This document shows positions 16,851-25,416 of a stretch of 38,097 nucleotides of DNA, piece after piece. The first letter of the stretch is position 1. Each line of letters starts with the position of its first letter. Source of the DNA: Paracoccaceae bacterium (GTDB lineage Bacteria; Pseudomonadota; Alphaproteobacteria; Rhodobacterales; Rhodobacteraceae). Location: assembly GCA_902606585.1 (NCBI GenBank), contig CACLGX010000014.1:1-38097 (forward strand), read 5' to 3'. The notes beneath the pieces are model-generated. The model was not told where the DNA came from, made no database searches, and was given only the letters and a program-made list of their open reading frames with translations. The translations under genes were made by a program, and so were the position numbers.

Positions 16851-17297
16851 TTATTTACCTGTTGCCATTTTTTTGCTGGCTGCGTCTATATCTTTAGTAG
16901 TCTTTTTTAACGCTTCAGATGCGTCTTTGGTCATATCTTTCCCAGCAGAAACCATAAATTCTACTGTTTCCATCTGAGCTTTCTTCAAAACGTCAGAAAA
17001 CAATACCATCTTCTTGGTAGCAATTTCTGTTTGGGCTGACCAAAAATCCACCATGGCTTTACCATAATCTACTGGCTCATCCTTGGATTCCAATGTAACT
17101 CGAAGTCTATCAAAAGTTTCATTCGCCCAAGACGTAGAGATTTCAGTTGATGTACCTGCTGCATCTAAAGCTAAATTAGCTAACTTTTCATTTAAAGAGG
17201 CTGATTTTTTAACTACCTTTCCATTAGCAATCGTGTCAAATGGGAAGTTTCCCATCACATCCTTCACTAGCTTATTCATATCGCCCAAGTTTAACAT
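16851..17297 (-). CDS. phaP: phasin (PHA granule-associated protein)
   Basis: A 148-residue amphipathic, helical protein of the phasin_2 type that coats PHA granules. Visible features are NEKLANLALDAAGTSTEIS, the DYGKAMVDFWSAQTEIATKK helix and a lysine/alanine-rich tail. There are no cysteines and no signal peptide, as expected for a granule protein. The start is ATG 17297 with AAAGGA 8 bases upstream; an ATG eight codons earlier has no site. It lies between phaC (95 bp upstream) and phaR. A strong promoter with a PhaR-type palindrome in its spacer lies just upstream, so it is probably the main PhaR target. Confidence 0.9.
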   Translation of the reverse strand: MLNLGDMNKLVKDVMGNFPFDTIANGKVVKKSASLNEKLANLALDAAGTSTEISTSWANETFDRLRVTLESKDEPVDYGKAMVDFWSAQTEIATKKMVLFSDVLKKAQMETVEFMVSAGKDMTKDASEALKKTTKDIDAASKKMATGK

Positions 17298-17340
17298 CCA
17301 TGTAATCCTTTTATCGTTCAATAATTTTTAACTTAACTTA

Positions 17341-17369
17341 GTTATAATTGCTGCATCGCAGAAATTCAA
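17341..17369 (-). promoter_or_regulatory. phaP promoter with embedded PhaR-type operator
   Basis: On the minus strand, TTGAAT (17364-17369) and TATAAC (17341-17346) are 17 bp apart, a good sigma-70-like promoter about 44 bases before the phaP start. The spacer contains CTGC-ATC-GCAG (17351-17361 as read on the plus strand), an exact match to the CTGC-N3-GCAG operator known for PhaR of Paracoccus and Rhodobacter. A second TGC-rich stretch, CTGCGGTGCGGCA, is at 17378-17390. Bound repressor would block polymerase directly. Confidence 0.65.
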
Positions 17370-17388
17370 CCTTTTTTCTGCGGTGCGG
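17351..17388. repeat. long inverted repeat between phaC and phaP
   Basis: The arms 17351-17364 and 17375-17388 pair over 14 bases when read as plus-strand RNA, with two G-U pairs, across a 10-base loop. On the minus strand (the phaC-phaP transcript) the core CGCAGAAA / TTTCTGCG pairs perfectly. It overlaps the phaP operator and lies 5 bases after the phaC stop. No T-run follows on either strand, so it may be an extended operator or an mRNA-stabilising hairpin rather than a terminator. Confidence 0.5.
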
Positions 17389-17392
17389 CATT

Positions 17393-19177
17393 TTAACTCT
17401 TTTTCAGAACATAAGAGCCCGGCGCATCAGATAAAGGGGGATAACTTGTTGATCCCTCTTTTCTAGCTTCTACTTGATTACCCGAATAAGAATTTATCCA
17501 TTTTTCCCATTCCGGCCACCAACTACCTGAAATATGGTTAGCTTTTCTTCTCCAACTTTCTGAGTCTAAGGTTAAATTGTGGTTAAGGTAGTAGCCATAT
17601 TTATTCTTAGCAGGTGGATTTATTATTCCGGCAATATGTCCAGATTCAGCGAGGATGAATTTCTTTTCCTCTGAGCCCATTAATTGAACGCCTCTATAGC
17701 TATCTTTCCATGCCGCTATATGATCAGTTTCACATCCAATAGCAAATACTGGTATACGAATATTATCCAAAGCAACAGGAATACCTTTTACCTCAAATTC
17801 ACCCAAAGAGAAGCTATTCTTCTGACAAAGACCACGAAGATATTCCATTGCCATTTTTCCTGGCAAGTTTGAGCCATCGCCATTCCAATATAATAGATCG
17901 AAGGCCGGCGGCGTCTGACCCATCATGTAACTCTTTATAGCGGGAGAATATATAAGATCATTGGATCTTAAAAAACTAAAAGTACGTGCCATTATAAAGC
18001 TTTTAAGAATTCCAGACTGACTAACTTCTTCTTCTATTGCATCTATAAAATCATTTTGAAGGAAGGGCGTAAATTCTCCCTGCTGAGCAAAGTCAGTGAG
18101 TGTTGTAAAAAAAGTGGCAGATCGAATAGAACTATCCTTAGTTTTGTTCAGATATGCTAACGTTAAACCAAGCGCTGTTCCTCCAATGCAATAACCTATT
18201 GCATTTATCTGATCTTTAGCTGTGATCGATTTGGTAACCTGTATTACCCTAAGATAACCATCAGTTATATAGTCATCCATTCCAATATCTGAATAAGTTT
18301 CGTCCGGATTAACCCACGAAACTACAAAAACACTATACCCTTTGGATACCAGCCATGAAACCAAACTATTTTGTTTTCTCAAATCAAGAATATAAAATTT
18401 ATTTATCCAAGGTGGAAATATAACTAACGGTGTTTCGAAAACATTTTCAGTCTCAGAAGTATACTGGATAAGCTCTAATAAATTATTTCTGTAAACGACT
18501 TTTCCTTCTTGTGTCCCTAAATTTTTTCCAACTTCAAATGCTTTATCATCAGCCAGGCGAACTATAAGCTCACCATCGTTTGCTTCCAAATCGGTAATCA
18601 GATTCTCGAGACCATCAATTAACGATTGCCCATTTGTTTCCAGAGCGAGTTCAATAGCATCAGGGTTAGTACCTAAAAAGTTAGTTGGTGCCATCATTTC
18701 AACAATTTGATCGGTGAAATAGATTAAACGTTTCTTCTCTTGCTCTGGCAAACCGTCAATATTTCGAGCCGTACTTTTTATTAAATCCGAGTTTTGCAAA
18801 TATTGGTTTTTAATAAAGTTAAAATATGGATTTGTATTCCATAATGGGTTTTCAAATCTTCTATCCGTTTCTTTAGAGCCTAGCATTGATGGATCAGACG
18901 CCAAAAATGCATTCTGCACATCTATCATATTTTGTAATGTCTTTCCCCAAAATTCTACTTGGTGCTCTAAAATTTTATATGGGTTTTCAGTCATATTTTG
19001 CCAATAAGCAACGGTTGTTGTCATCGCCAAATCCTGGCCAGGCCGCTGCAAGCCCGGGTCTAAAGACCTCTTTTTTTGGACTACTGCCACAAAGCGCTCA
19101 GTAAGCACATCTAATTTTTCCAAATTTTGTTTTAAAACATCACTGGCTTCCACAAGTGAATTATTTTTATCTACCAT
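17393..19177 (-). CDS. phaC: class I poly(3-hydroxyalkanoate) synthase
   Basis: A 594-residue enzyme that polymerises (R)-3-hydroxyacyl-CoA into granules, with the length of a class I synthase. The nucleophile is the Cys in the lipase-like box GYCIGG (Cys 330 from this start). The catalytic Asp is in GCETDHIAAW (about 485) and the His in AESGHIAGI (about 514). Conserved synthase segments include PPWINKFYILDLRKQNSLV and GYSVFVVSWVNPD. The start at 19177 (MVDKNNSL) is preceded by GGAAAA. The 25 residues before it in the open frame are cysteine-rich and unlike the family, and would cover most of the phaC-phaZ promoter region. phaZ diverges 97 bp away. Confidence 0.96.
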   Translation of the reverse strand: MVDKNNSLVEASDVLKQNLEKLDVLTERFVAVVQKKRSLDPGLQRPGQDLAMTTTVAYWQNMTENPYKILEHQVEFWGKTLQNMIDVQNAFLASDPSMLGSKETDRRFENPLWNTNPYFNFIKNQYLQNSDLIKSTARNIDGLPEQEKKRLIYFTDQIVEMMAPTNFLGTNPDAIELALETNGQSLIDGLENLITDLEANDGELIVRLADDKAFEVGKNLGTQEGKVVYRNNLLELIQYTSETENVFETPLVIFPPWINKFYILDLRKQNSLVSWLVSKGYSVFVVSWVNPDETYSDIGMDDYITDGYLRVIQVTKSITAKDQINAIGYCIGGTALGLTLAYLNKTKDSSIRSATFFTTLTDFAQQGEFTPFLQNDFIDAIEEEVSQSGILKSFIMARTFSFLRSNDLIYSPAIKSYMMGQTPPAFDLLYWNGDGSNLPGKMAMEYLRGLCQKNSFSLGEFEVKGIPVALDNIRIPVFAIGCETDHIAAWKDSYRGVQLMGSEEKKFILAESGHIAGIINPPAKNKYGYYLNHNLTLDSESWRRKANHISGSWWPEWEKWINSYSGNQVEARKEGSTSYPPLSDAPGSYVLKKS

Positions 19178-19200
19178 GATAAATTTTCCATGTGGTTTTT

Positions 19201-19211
19201 CTGCTTTGCAG
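19201..19211. promoter_or_regulatory. PhaR-type operator between phaC and phaZ
   Basis: CTGC-TTT-GCAG is a second exact CTGC-N3-GCAG palindrome, near the middle of the 97-bp divergent spacer. It is followed on the plus strand by the AT-rich CATAATAAT, a possible phaZ -10, and preceded on the minus-strand reading by TATTAT, a possible phaC -10. One bound PhaR could therefore affect both genes. The promoter elements themselves are weak matches. Confidence 0.55.
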
Positions 19212-19274
19212 CATAATAATTTTGAGTTACAAGAAAAGACTAAGAAGTGCAACAGGTAGGCTTTAGGATGCGGT

Positions 19275-20501
19275 ATGCATAAGACATTCGGCTACGACTT
19301 TATGGAAACCATTAGAAATACCAATCAATGGTTGGGAGCCAGTGCCAAAGCATTCGCTTCCTACCCAACTATTGCCGCTACTTCAAACCCAATGATGAAT
19401 TGGTTGGCAGCTTGGGGAGAAGTTACAGAGCGAAGTTTTGAACGGATGATTGCAAAACCTGATTGGAATATTGATAGTTTCACATGCGAAGATGGACGTG
19501 ATCACTTAGTAGATATTGATTTAAAAATAGAACGACCTTTTGGGGATCTAATTCATTTTAACGTACAGGGCAGGAAAGACGCCGATAAAAAAGTCTTATT
19601 AATAGCCCCAATGTCTGGTCACTACGCCACACTTTTAACCTCCACTGTCCATAGCCTTATAGCTGACTGTGAAGTTTACATTACTGATTGGCATAATGCC
19701 CGAGATATTCCAGTTACTGCAGGAAAGTTTGATGTAGAGGATTATACTCAATATCTAATTGATTTTATAAAGTATCTTGGTCCGGATATACACCTCATTG
19801 CCGTATGTCAGCCAGCTCCTCTCGCCCTGGCGGCAACTGCTTTTGTCAGCGAATATGAAAAAAATAACATTCCGAAAAGTTTAATTCTCATAGGTGGGCC
19901 AATTGATCCTGACGCCAACCCTACAGAGGTAACCGACTTTGGACACCGTATAACTATGGGACAACTGGAGCATGCAATGATACAAAATGTGGGTGTCAAA
20001 TATGCTGGGATTGGGCGTCAAGTATACCCTGGCTTGTTGCAGTTAACATCATTTTTATCAATGAATGCCGACCGGCATGCAAGCGCTTTTGTGGATCAAA
20101 TCCTGCGGGTCACTAAGGGCGAAGCATCAGATCATGATAAGCATAATAAATTTTATGATGAGTATCTAGCAGTGATGGACATGCCCGCAGAATTTTATCT
20201 ATCTACAGTAGAACGAATTTTCCAAAATCGTGAAATCGCTAATAATAACTTTTCTATAGATGGTAAAAAAATAGATTTCTCAAAAATTACTAATGTAAAC
20301 GTCATGACAGTAGAAGGTGGAAAAGATGATATTTCAGCACCAGGACAGTGTTATGCAGCTTTAGCACTCTGCACTGGATTAAAGGACTATAAAAAATATA
20401 GTTATGTTGAGCCTGACGCGGGGCACTACGGTATATTTGCCGGACGCTACTGGCGCAACAATATCAGACCCTTAGTTTTGGAAACTATGGGCAAAATTTA
20501 G
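19275..20501 (+). CDS. phaZ: intracellular polyhydroxyalkanoate depolymerase
   Basis: A 408-residue granule depolymerase of the PhaZ1 type, which releases hydroxyacids from native intracellular PHA. The N terminus YDFMETIRNTNQWLGASAKA is characteristic, as is the APMSGHYATLL segment. The nucleophile cysteine is in AVCQPAPLALAA (Cys 178), in place of the serine of extracellular depolymerases. Candidate acid and base are in EGGKDDISAPGQC and EPDAGHYGIFAG. No signal peptide is present. AGGA lies 6 bases before the ATG. It diverges from phaC and converges with the Gfo/Idh/MocA gene, with a 6-base gap. Confidence 0.95.
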   Translation: MHKTFGYDFMETIRNTNQWLGASAKAFASYPTIAATSNPMMNWLAAWGEVTERSFERMIAKPDWNIDSFTCEDGRDHLVDIDLKIERPFGDLIHFNVQGRKDADKKVLLIAPMSGHYATLLTSTVHSLIADCEVYITDWHNARDIPVTAGKFDVEDYTQYLIDFIKYLGPDIHLIAVCQPAPLALAATAFVSEYEKNNIPKSLILIGGPIDPDANPTEVTDFGHRITMGQLEHAMIQNVGVKYAGIGRQVYPGLLQLTSFLSMNADRHASAFVDQILRVTKGEASDHDKHNKFYDEYLAVMDMPAEFYLSTVERIFQNREIANNNFSIDGKKIDFSKITNVNVMTVEGGKDDISAPGQCYAALALCTGLKDYKKYSYVEPDAGHYGIFAGRYWRNNIRPLVLETMGKI

Positions 20502-20507
20502 ACTTCC

Positions 20508-21479
20508 TCAACTTGAAGAAAAGTCAAAAATGCTATCAATCATAGCCTGGGTTCCTTGGGAAAACTCTAAATTACAAGGGTAGGTTTTGCTGTTTAAAAC
20601 GGCATCACTGAATGCTTCTATTTGGTTTACGTAATGAGAAGCACCTGGATAACTAAAAACTTTTTCTGCACCATCATTCATCCGCTGAATAATTTCTGCT
20701 TTATCATAAACCATTGGATTAAAAGGCGCTGTAAGTTTTATAAAACCCTCTGTTCCTTGAAACGTAACTTCTTGTCGTGGCGCCATTCTCATAGATGTAA
20801 TACTGGTAAATTTAAATTTTGGAAAATCAAATGCGGCCAGCGCCCATACATCCACACCATTTTCGTATTTTACATCAGCATGCTGAATTGCTACCGGTTC
20901 TTGGCCTGTGACAAACCTAACTGAACCAAGGGTATAAACTCCTATGTCAGGCAAACCACCTCCACCCATGTTCGAATTATTGCGAATATTTTTGAGGTCC
21001 GCCTGGTTATTATAACTGAACACTGAGTCAACTTGAACTAAGTCTCCCAAAACACCCGATTGAACAATCTCTTTTGCCTTTTGCCACTGCGGATGGTGCA
21101 CAATCATATAAGCTTCAGCTACTAATAACCCGGTAGCATCTCTCAGTTTTATTAACTCATTAATTTCCTCAGCTCTCATCGCGATCGGTTTTTCGCATAA
21201 GACATGTTTTCCAGATTTAATTACCCGAATTGTCCAATCAACATGCATGGTGTTGGGTAAAGGAATGTAAACGGCGTCAACTCCGTCGTCTGCCAACAGT
21301 TCATCATAACTTTCATAGAGTTCTAATTCGGGCTCAAGTTGCACAAATTCAGCGGCTTTTTCTTTAGAGCCTGAAGCTAGCGCGTTAAAACGATTATTTT
21401 TTGCTAATTGAATTGCCGGGGTTAAGTGCTCCAGTGCAAATTTTGATGCTCCTAATACACCCCACCTTAAATATTCCAT
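20508..21479 (-). CDS. Gfo/Idh/MocA-family NAD(P)-dependent oxidoreductase
   Basis: A 323-residue sugar- or diol-dehydrogenase-like protein. The N-terminal Rossmann fold begins WGVLGASKFALEHLTPAI. The catalytic Lys is in the EKPI motif (GKHVLCEKPIAMRAEEI, about residues 90-106). The C-terminal domain includes GGGGLPDIGVYTLGSVRFVTG. The closest recognised types are D-xylose dehydrogenase and dihydrodiol dehydrogenase; the substrate is unknown. The start is ATG 21479 with GGAG 6 bases upstream. It follows rpoH on the same strand after 60 bp and may be read from the rpoH transcript. Confidence 0.9.
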   Translation of the reverse strand: MEYLRWGVLGASKFALEHLTPAIQLAKNNRFNALASGSKEKAAEFVQLEPELELYESYDELLADDGVDAVYIPLPNTMHVDWTIRVIKSGKHVLCEKPIAMRAEEINELIKLRDATGLLVAEAYMIVHHPQWQKAKEIVQSGVLGDLVQVDSVFSYNNQADLKNIRNNSNMGGGGLPDIGVYTLGSVRFVTGQEPVAIQHADVKYENGVDVWALAAFDFPKFKFTSITSMRMAPRQEVTFQGTEGFIKLTAPFNPMVYDKAEIIQRMNDGAEKVFSYPGASHYVNQIEAFSDAVLNSKTYPCNLEFSQGTQAMIDSIFDFSSS

Positions 21480-21539
21480 TTCAATCTCCAAAATCCTTCA
21501 GTTTTGCACATGAGGTTATTTCGGAGTAAAGTTCAATGG

Positions 21540-22433
21540 CTATTCGGAAATCATACCCTTCTCCAAAGCCATCTCGCGCATTTTTTCTTGTATTTTTTCA
21601 AACGCGCGAACTTCAATTTGCCTTACGCGCTCTCTGCTTACGCCATAATTTTCGCTCAATTCCTCGAGGGTTTTTACCTCGTCGACCAAGCGTCTTTGCG
21701 TTAAAATATCTTTCTCTCGATCATTCAATCCACTCATAGCAGAATTTAGCATATCGCGGCGCATAGATAATTCATCCTGAAATTCGTAGTCAGCAGCCTG
21801 ATCGGCATCTTCGTCTTCCAACCAGTCTTGCCATTCCATCGAACTCTCACCGTCTGCGCTTATCATAGCGTTCAGTGATGCATCACCTCCAGACAGTCTG
21901 CGGTTCATCGAAACCACTTCGGCCTCGGAAACGCCTAAATCTTCGGCAATTTTCGCAACATTATCGGGATGCATATCCCCTTCGTCTAAAGCACCTATTC
22001 TGGATTTAGCCTTTCTCAAATTGAAAAATAGCTTTTTTTGAGCACTAGTTGTTCCCATTTTTACAAGAGACCAACTTCTCAAGATATACTCCTGAATACT
22101 CGCCCGTATCCACCACATGGCATAGGTCGCAAGACGAAAACCTTTTTCTGGGTCAAAACGTTTTACCGCCTGCATCAGCCCGACATTGGCTTCCGAAATA
22201 ACTTCAGCCTGCGGCAGTCCATACCCACGGTAACCCATTGCTATCTTGGCTGCCAATCTTAGGTGAGACGTTACCATCTGGTGGGCAGCATCAGAATCCT
22301 GTTCCTCAATCCAACGCTTTGCTAACATGTATTCCTGTTCCGGCTCCAACATTGGGAATTTACGTATTTCTTGCAAATATCTACTCAGTCCATTTTCTGG
22401 ACTTGGAGCTGGAAGGTTTTTATAATTACTCAT
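21540..22433 (-). CDS. rpoH: RNA polymerase sigma-32 factor RpoH
   Basis: A 297-residue heat-shock sigma factor. The RpoH box QKKLFFNLRKAK is intact, as are region 2 (VISEANVGLMQAVKRFDPEKGFRLATYAMWWIRASIQEYI, in parts) and the region 4 helix-turn-helix (LEELSENYGVSRERVRQIEVRAF). I chose ATG 22433 (MSNYKNLPAPSPE), which matches the alphaproteobacterial N terminus; the extra 21 codons upstream lack conservation signals. Alphaproteobacteria often carry two rpoH copies, and only one is in this window. No CIRCE or ROSE-like element could be identified with confidence in the 112-bp spacer to rluD. Confidence 0.96.
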   Translation of the reverse strand: MSNYKNLPAPSPENGLSRYLQEIRKFPMLEPEQEYMLAKRWIEEQDSDAAHQMVTSHLRLAAKIAMGYRGYGLPQAEVISEANVGLMQAVKRFDPEKGFRLATYAMWWIRASIQEYILRSWSLVKMGTTSAQKKLFFNLRKAKSRIGALDEGDMHPDNVAKIAEDLGVSEAEVVSMNRRLSGGDASLNAMISADGESSMEWQDWLEDEDADQAADYEFQDELSMRRDMLNSAMSGLNDREKDILTQRRLVDEVKTLEELSENYGVSRERVRQIEVRAFEKIQEKMREMALEKGMISE

Positions 22434-22545
22434 TTTTATAAATTGGTTATTCTCAAAAAGGTTTAAAATATTGGCGTTTAATTTACAAAAAGTCACTGTC
22501 AGCTCACCAAAAGAACTAACATTGGTATTGATATATTAATATTAT

Positions 22546-23565
22546 TTATTTTTTCAACCCCAGGGCCAAGTTTTGCATATCTGATGGCATATCGACTGAA
22601 AACTTCATCTGCTTACCTGTTAAAGGGTGAATAAAACCAAGAACTGATGCGTGCAAAGCCTGACGTTGAAATTCGTTGACCGAATTAAAGCCATCTTCAT
22701 TCAATGCTTTGTTAGAAATTTTTTTTCGTCTTCCGTATGTAGCGTCTCCAATTAAAGCGTGACCTAAATGGGCCATGTGTGCTCTGATTTGATGGGTCCT
22801 ACCAGTTTCAAGCCAGCACTCAATTAGTGAAATAACTTGGGGGTTCCCAAACTTTTCAAGTACTTTAAAACGAGTAACTGCATGCCTACCTCCTTCAAAT
22901 AAAACTGTTTGACGTTGACGGTCATGTTTATGACGAGCCAAATGTGTAGAAATTTTAACCACACTCCCCACCTCAAACGAGACACCTTTGACGCCCTTTA
23001 AACGGGGGGACCCCACATCGGGAGCTCCATGGCAAAATGCGTGGTATACTCTCTCAACACTATGTTGTTCAAATTGCTCAGCCAGCCCGTGATGTGCTTT
23101 ATCGTTTTTAGCAACGACCAGAAGGCCGCTCGTGTCCTTGTCTATTCTATGGACAATTCCAGGCCTTTTTTCACCTCCAATACCAGATAAACTACTCTTA
23201 CAATGGTACAGTAATGCATTCACGAGCGTATCTTTTGGCGAACCAGGAGCCGGGTGAACAACCATGCCCGCAACCTTGTTAATAACCAAGAGGTCCTCGT
23301 CCTCAAAAATTATATCTAATTTGATTTTTTGGGGTAATGTTTCAACTGGCTCCAGTTCGGGCATCAAAACTTTAATGGATTGTCCTTCACTTACATTAAC
23401 AGTTGGATTTTTAACTATATCGCCATCAACCTCTACATAGCCGTCAGTAATAAGTCGGGTTAATCGCGTCCGAGATAGACCAGCATGGGCTGGCGCATCG
23501 CGTGAAAGCGCTTTATCTAGTCTAGAAGGCGGGCTACTTGAAATGGAGAAACTTATTATGGGCAA
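22546..23565 (-). CDS. rluD: 23S rRNA pseudouridine synthase RluD-like
   Basis: A 339-residue RluA-family pseudouridine synthase. The N-terminal S4 RNA-binding domain spans about residues 13-70. The catalytic motif HRIDKDTSGLLVV has its Asp at about residue 142. Further family segments are VVHPAPGSPKDTLVNALL, GRTHQIRAHMAHLGH and LIGDATYGRR. It probably modifies helix 69 of 23S rRNA. The N terminus from ATG 23565 aligns with the S4 domain start, so its first 8 bases truly overlap the start of the divergent small membrane gene. It ends 112 bp before rpoH. Confidence 0.93.
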   Translation of the reverse strand: MPIISFSISSSPPSRLDKALSRDAPAHAGLSRTRLTRLITDGYVEVDGDIVKNPTVNVSEGQSIKVLMPELEPVETLPQKIKLDIIFEDEDLLVINKVAGMVVHPAPGSPKDTLVNALLYHCKSSLSGIGGEKRPGIVHRIDKDTSGLLVVAKNDKAHHGLAEQFEQHSVERVYHAFCHGAPDVGSPRLKGVKGVSFEVGSVVKISTHLARHKHDRQRQTVLFEGGRHAVTRFKVLEKFGNPQVISLIECWLETGRTHQIRAHMAHLGHALIGDATYGRRKKISNKALNEDGFNSVNEFQRQALHASVLGFIHPLTGKQMKFSVDMPSDMQNLALGLKK

Positions 23566-23872
23566 AGACGATCAACCTCCTAATGGCGATTTCCAATTAC
23601 CTCGAAATCTAAGGTTTTTGCAACGTTTAGTAACATTACTCACTGTATCAATGATTGGAGGAATTTTAATTATCGCTGCACTGCTTGCCTTTAAACTTCG
23701 CTCCGAAAGTATAAATTTTCCGCCGACATTGATTCTTCCTAATGGGACCAAGCCTATAGCTTTTACACAAACAAAAGATTGGTATTCTGTTATTACAGAC
23801 GAAGATCAGATTCTGATTTACAAAAACGACGGAACTTTGATTAGGTCTATAGCAGTTCAAGATTTAGAATAA
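23558..23872 (+). CDS. small membrane-anchored protein, DUF6476-like
   Basis: A 104-residue protein with a basic N-terminal stretch (PRNLRFLQRLVTLLT), one transmembrane helix at about residues 24-48 and a short C-terminal beta-rich domain. The latter includes PPTLILPNGTKPIAFTQTKD and WYSVITDEDQILIYKNDG. It resembles the DUF6476 proteins found head to head with rluD in Rhodobacterales. I am fairly but not fully sure of the family name. Two starts are possible, 23543 and 23558; the second (MGKDDQPP) has GGAG 9 bases upstream. Either way the gene overlaps the 5' end of rluD. It ends 2 bases before the convergent thyX stop. Confidence 0.75.
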   Translation: MGKDDQPPNGDFQLPRNLRFLQRLVTLLTVSMIGGILIIAALLAFKLRSESINFPPTLILPNGTKPIAFTQTKDWYSVITDEDQILIYKNDGTLIRSIAVQDLE

Positions 23873-23874
23873 AT

Positions 23875-24780
23875 TTATCCAACCAAAGCGCTAAATTCAC
23901 GCCATTCACCTGCTGACATACCGCTGGTCTCTTTCGTGACCTGCTCCCCTTTAATCATTCGTCTAATGCAATCTAATGCCTTAGAGGACAATGTGGCCCC
24001 GCCTAGTCTGTAATCTTCAAAGGCCGCATATGCGAACGGCACCCAATCGCCAACTAATTTACAAATTTCATCAGCATATACTCTAATTTCAAACTGTGCG
24101 TGGCTATCTGCGCGTAAACGCAAAAAATGTAGTAAGTTATGTAAATCTACTTTCCAGTACCATTGGGTATAAATATTTGCTGGTAAATTCATTCGCGCAA
24201 GCTCGCGCGCCAGACCCTTTTGGCCCTCTTGGCTTATCATTTGTTCGTAATGATCATAAGTCTGAGCCGAGTCATTTTTAAGCAATCGCAGAACCTTTTC
24301 TGCCTCTTCTCCAGTCAACACCTCTCCTCGACCTTGATTGTTTATAACTGATTGAGCAGCCAATGCCTCTGGCTCAGGGATATAAAATTCCCGATCCAGA
24401 ATAGAGTAACGCGCTGAATATTCGTTTACATTGGCTGTTCTGTGGCGGATCCATTGTCTAGCAACAAAAACCGGTAATTTAACGTGTAATTTCACTTCAC
24501 ACATTTCAAACGGCGTTGAATGCCAGTGCCTCATTAAATATCTGATAAGTCCCTCATCATTTTGTACTGACTTTGTGCCACGGCCATAGCTGACACGAGC
24601 TGCCTGACATATTGCAGCATCGTCACCCATGTAATCTACTACCCTTACAAAGCCGTGATCTAGAACAGGGTAAACCTTATAAAGATGATTTTCCATACCC
24701 ACGCTGACCGCTCGAAGTGTCTGGTTTTTCTCGGACCTCAGTGCATTGATATCGGCTTGCTGTTCGGGGGTAACTGGCAT
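23875..24780 (-). CDS. thyX: FAD-dependent thymidylate synthase ThyX
   Basis: A 301-residue flavin-dependent synthase that makes dTMP from dUMP with methylenetetrahydrofolate and NADPH. The ThyX signature is at residues 112-125, [14 protein letters not shown]. It follows R-H-R-x-x-S-x-N-E-x-S-x-R-Y except that Asn replaces the first Ser; I believe this is the usual alphaproteobacterial form. Other landmarks are [20 protein letters not shown] and [19 protein letters not shown]. The presence of ThyX suggests, but does not prove, absence of ThyA. It converges with the small membrane gene with a 2-base gap. Confidence 0.96.
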   Translation of the reverse strand: MPVTPEQQADINALRSEKNQTLRAVSVGMENHLYKVYPVLDHGFVRVVDYMGDDAAICQAARVSYGRGTKSVQNDEGLIRYLMRHWHSTPFEMCEVKLHVKLPVFVARQWIRHRTANVNEYSARYSILDREFYIPEPEALAAQSVINNQGRGEVLTGEEAEKVLRLLKNDSAQTYDHYEQMISQEGQKGLARELARMNLPANIYTQWYWKVDLHNLLHFLRLRADSHAQFEIRVYADEICKLVGDWVPFAYAAFEDYRLGGATLSSKALDCIRRMIKGEQVTKETSGMSAGEWREFSALVG

Positions 24781-24964
24781 CTTCGAATCCTTTTAATCAA
24801 CATTCGCTTACCATATATTGTGCATCTATGATAATAAACCGCAACATACATTTTATTCCCTAGATCGGATATGGACTGGCTTTATTCCAAAACCTTAGCT
24901 AAAAATTACTTGGTACGATGAAAAAATTGAATTTAAAAAAAGACTGTGGGAAAAGGTGTAAACA

Positions 24965-25393
24965 ATGAAAACTAAATATCTGCACACAATGGTACGTGTA
25001 AAAAACCTTGAAGCTTCGATAGCATTTTATGAGCTTTTGGGTTTAAAAAAAATTCGCCATCATGACAGTGAACAGGGAAGGTTCAGCCTAATCTTCATGG
25101 CACCTGAGGGACAAGAAGAATGCCCTGTTGAACTCACATACAATTGGGATGGAGACGAGGGTCTCCCAAGCGATAGCAGACACTTCGGACATTTGGCATA
25201 TGAAGTAGAAAATATATATGAAATGTGTGACCATTTGATAGAAAATGGCGTGACGATTAATAGGCCCCCGAGAGATGGACGAATGGCGTTTGTGAGGTCC
25301 CCAGACAATATATCAGTAGAGATTTTACAAGCTGGAGGAGCCTTGGAAATTAAAGAACCTTGGGCTTCTATGGAAAATATTGGGCATTGGTAG
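24965..25393 (+). CDS. gloA: lactoylglutathione lyase (glyoxalase I), VOC superfamily
   Basis: A 142-residue protein with two beta-alpha-beta-beta-beta modules. The four expected metal ligands are visible: His7 (YLHTMVRV), Glu56 (PVELTYNW), His76 (HFGHLAYEV) and Glu119 (SVEILQ). The segment AFVRSPDNISVEIL is characteristic of GloA. It converts the methylglyoxal-glutathione hemithioacetal to lactoylglutathione in the cytoplasm. It stands alone on the plus strand, 184 bp after the start of thyX, and converges with sdhE. The spacer upstream holds no gene or RNA I can recognise. Confidence 0.9.
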   Translation: MKTKYLHTMVRVKNLEASIAFYELLGLKKIRHHDSEQGRFSLIFMAPEGQEECPVELTYNWDGDEGLPSDSRHFGHLAYEVENIYEMCDHLIENGVTINRPPRDGRMAFVRSPDNISVEILQAGGALEIKEPWASMENIGHW

Positions 25394-25416
25394 AAATAAG
25401 GCCCGTGCTAAATATT

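Noticed and set aside
19178-19252. A 25-residue N-terminal extension of PhaC
   Set aside because: It is cysteine-rich, unlike other synthases, has no ribosome site and would cover the operator region shared with phaZ.
23986-24780. Asn in the ThyX motif ([14 protein letters not shown]) as a damaged active site
   Set aside because: The rest of the motif is intact, and the Asn form appears to be normal in alphaproteobacterial ThyX.
24781-24964. Possible RNA gene between thyX and gloA
   Set aside because: No cloverleaf or conserved structure is visible. The sequence is AT-rich and most simply holds the two divergent promoters.
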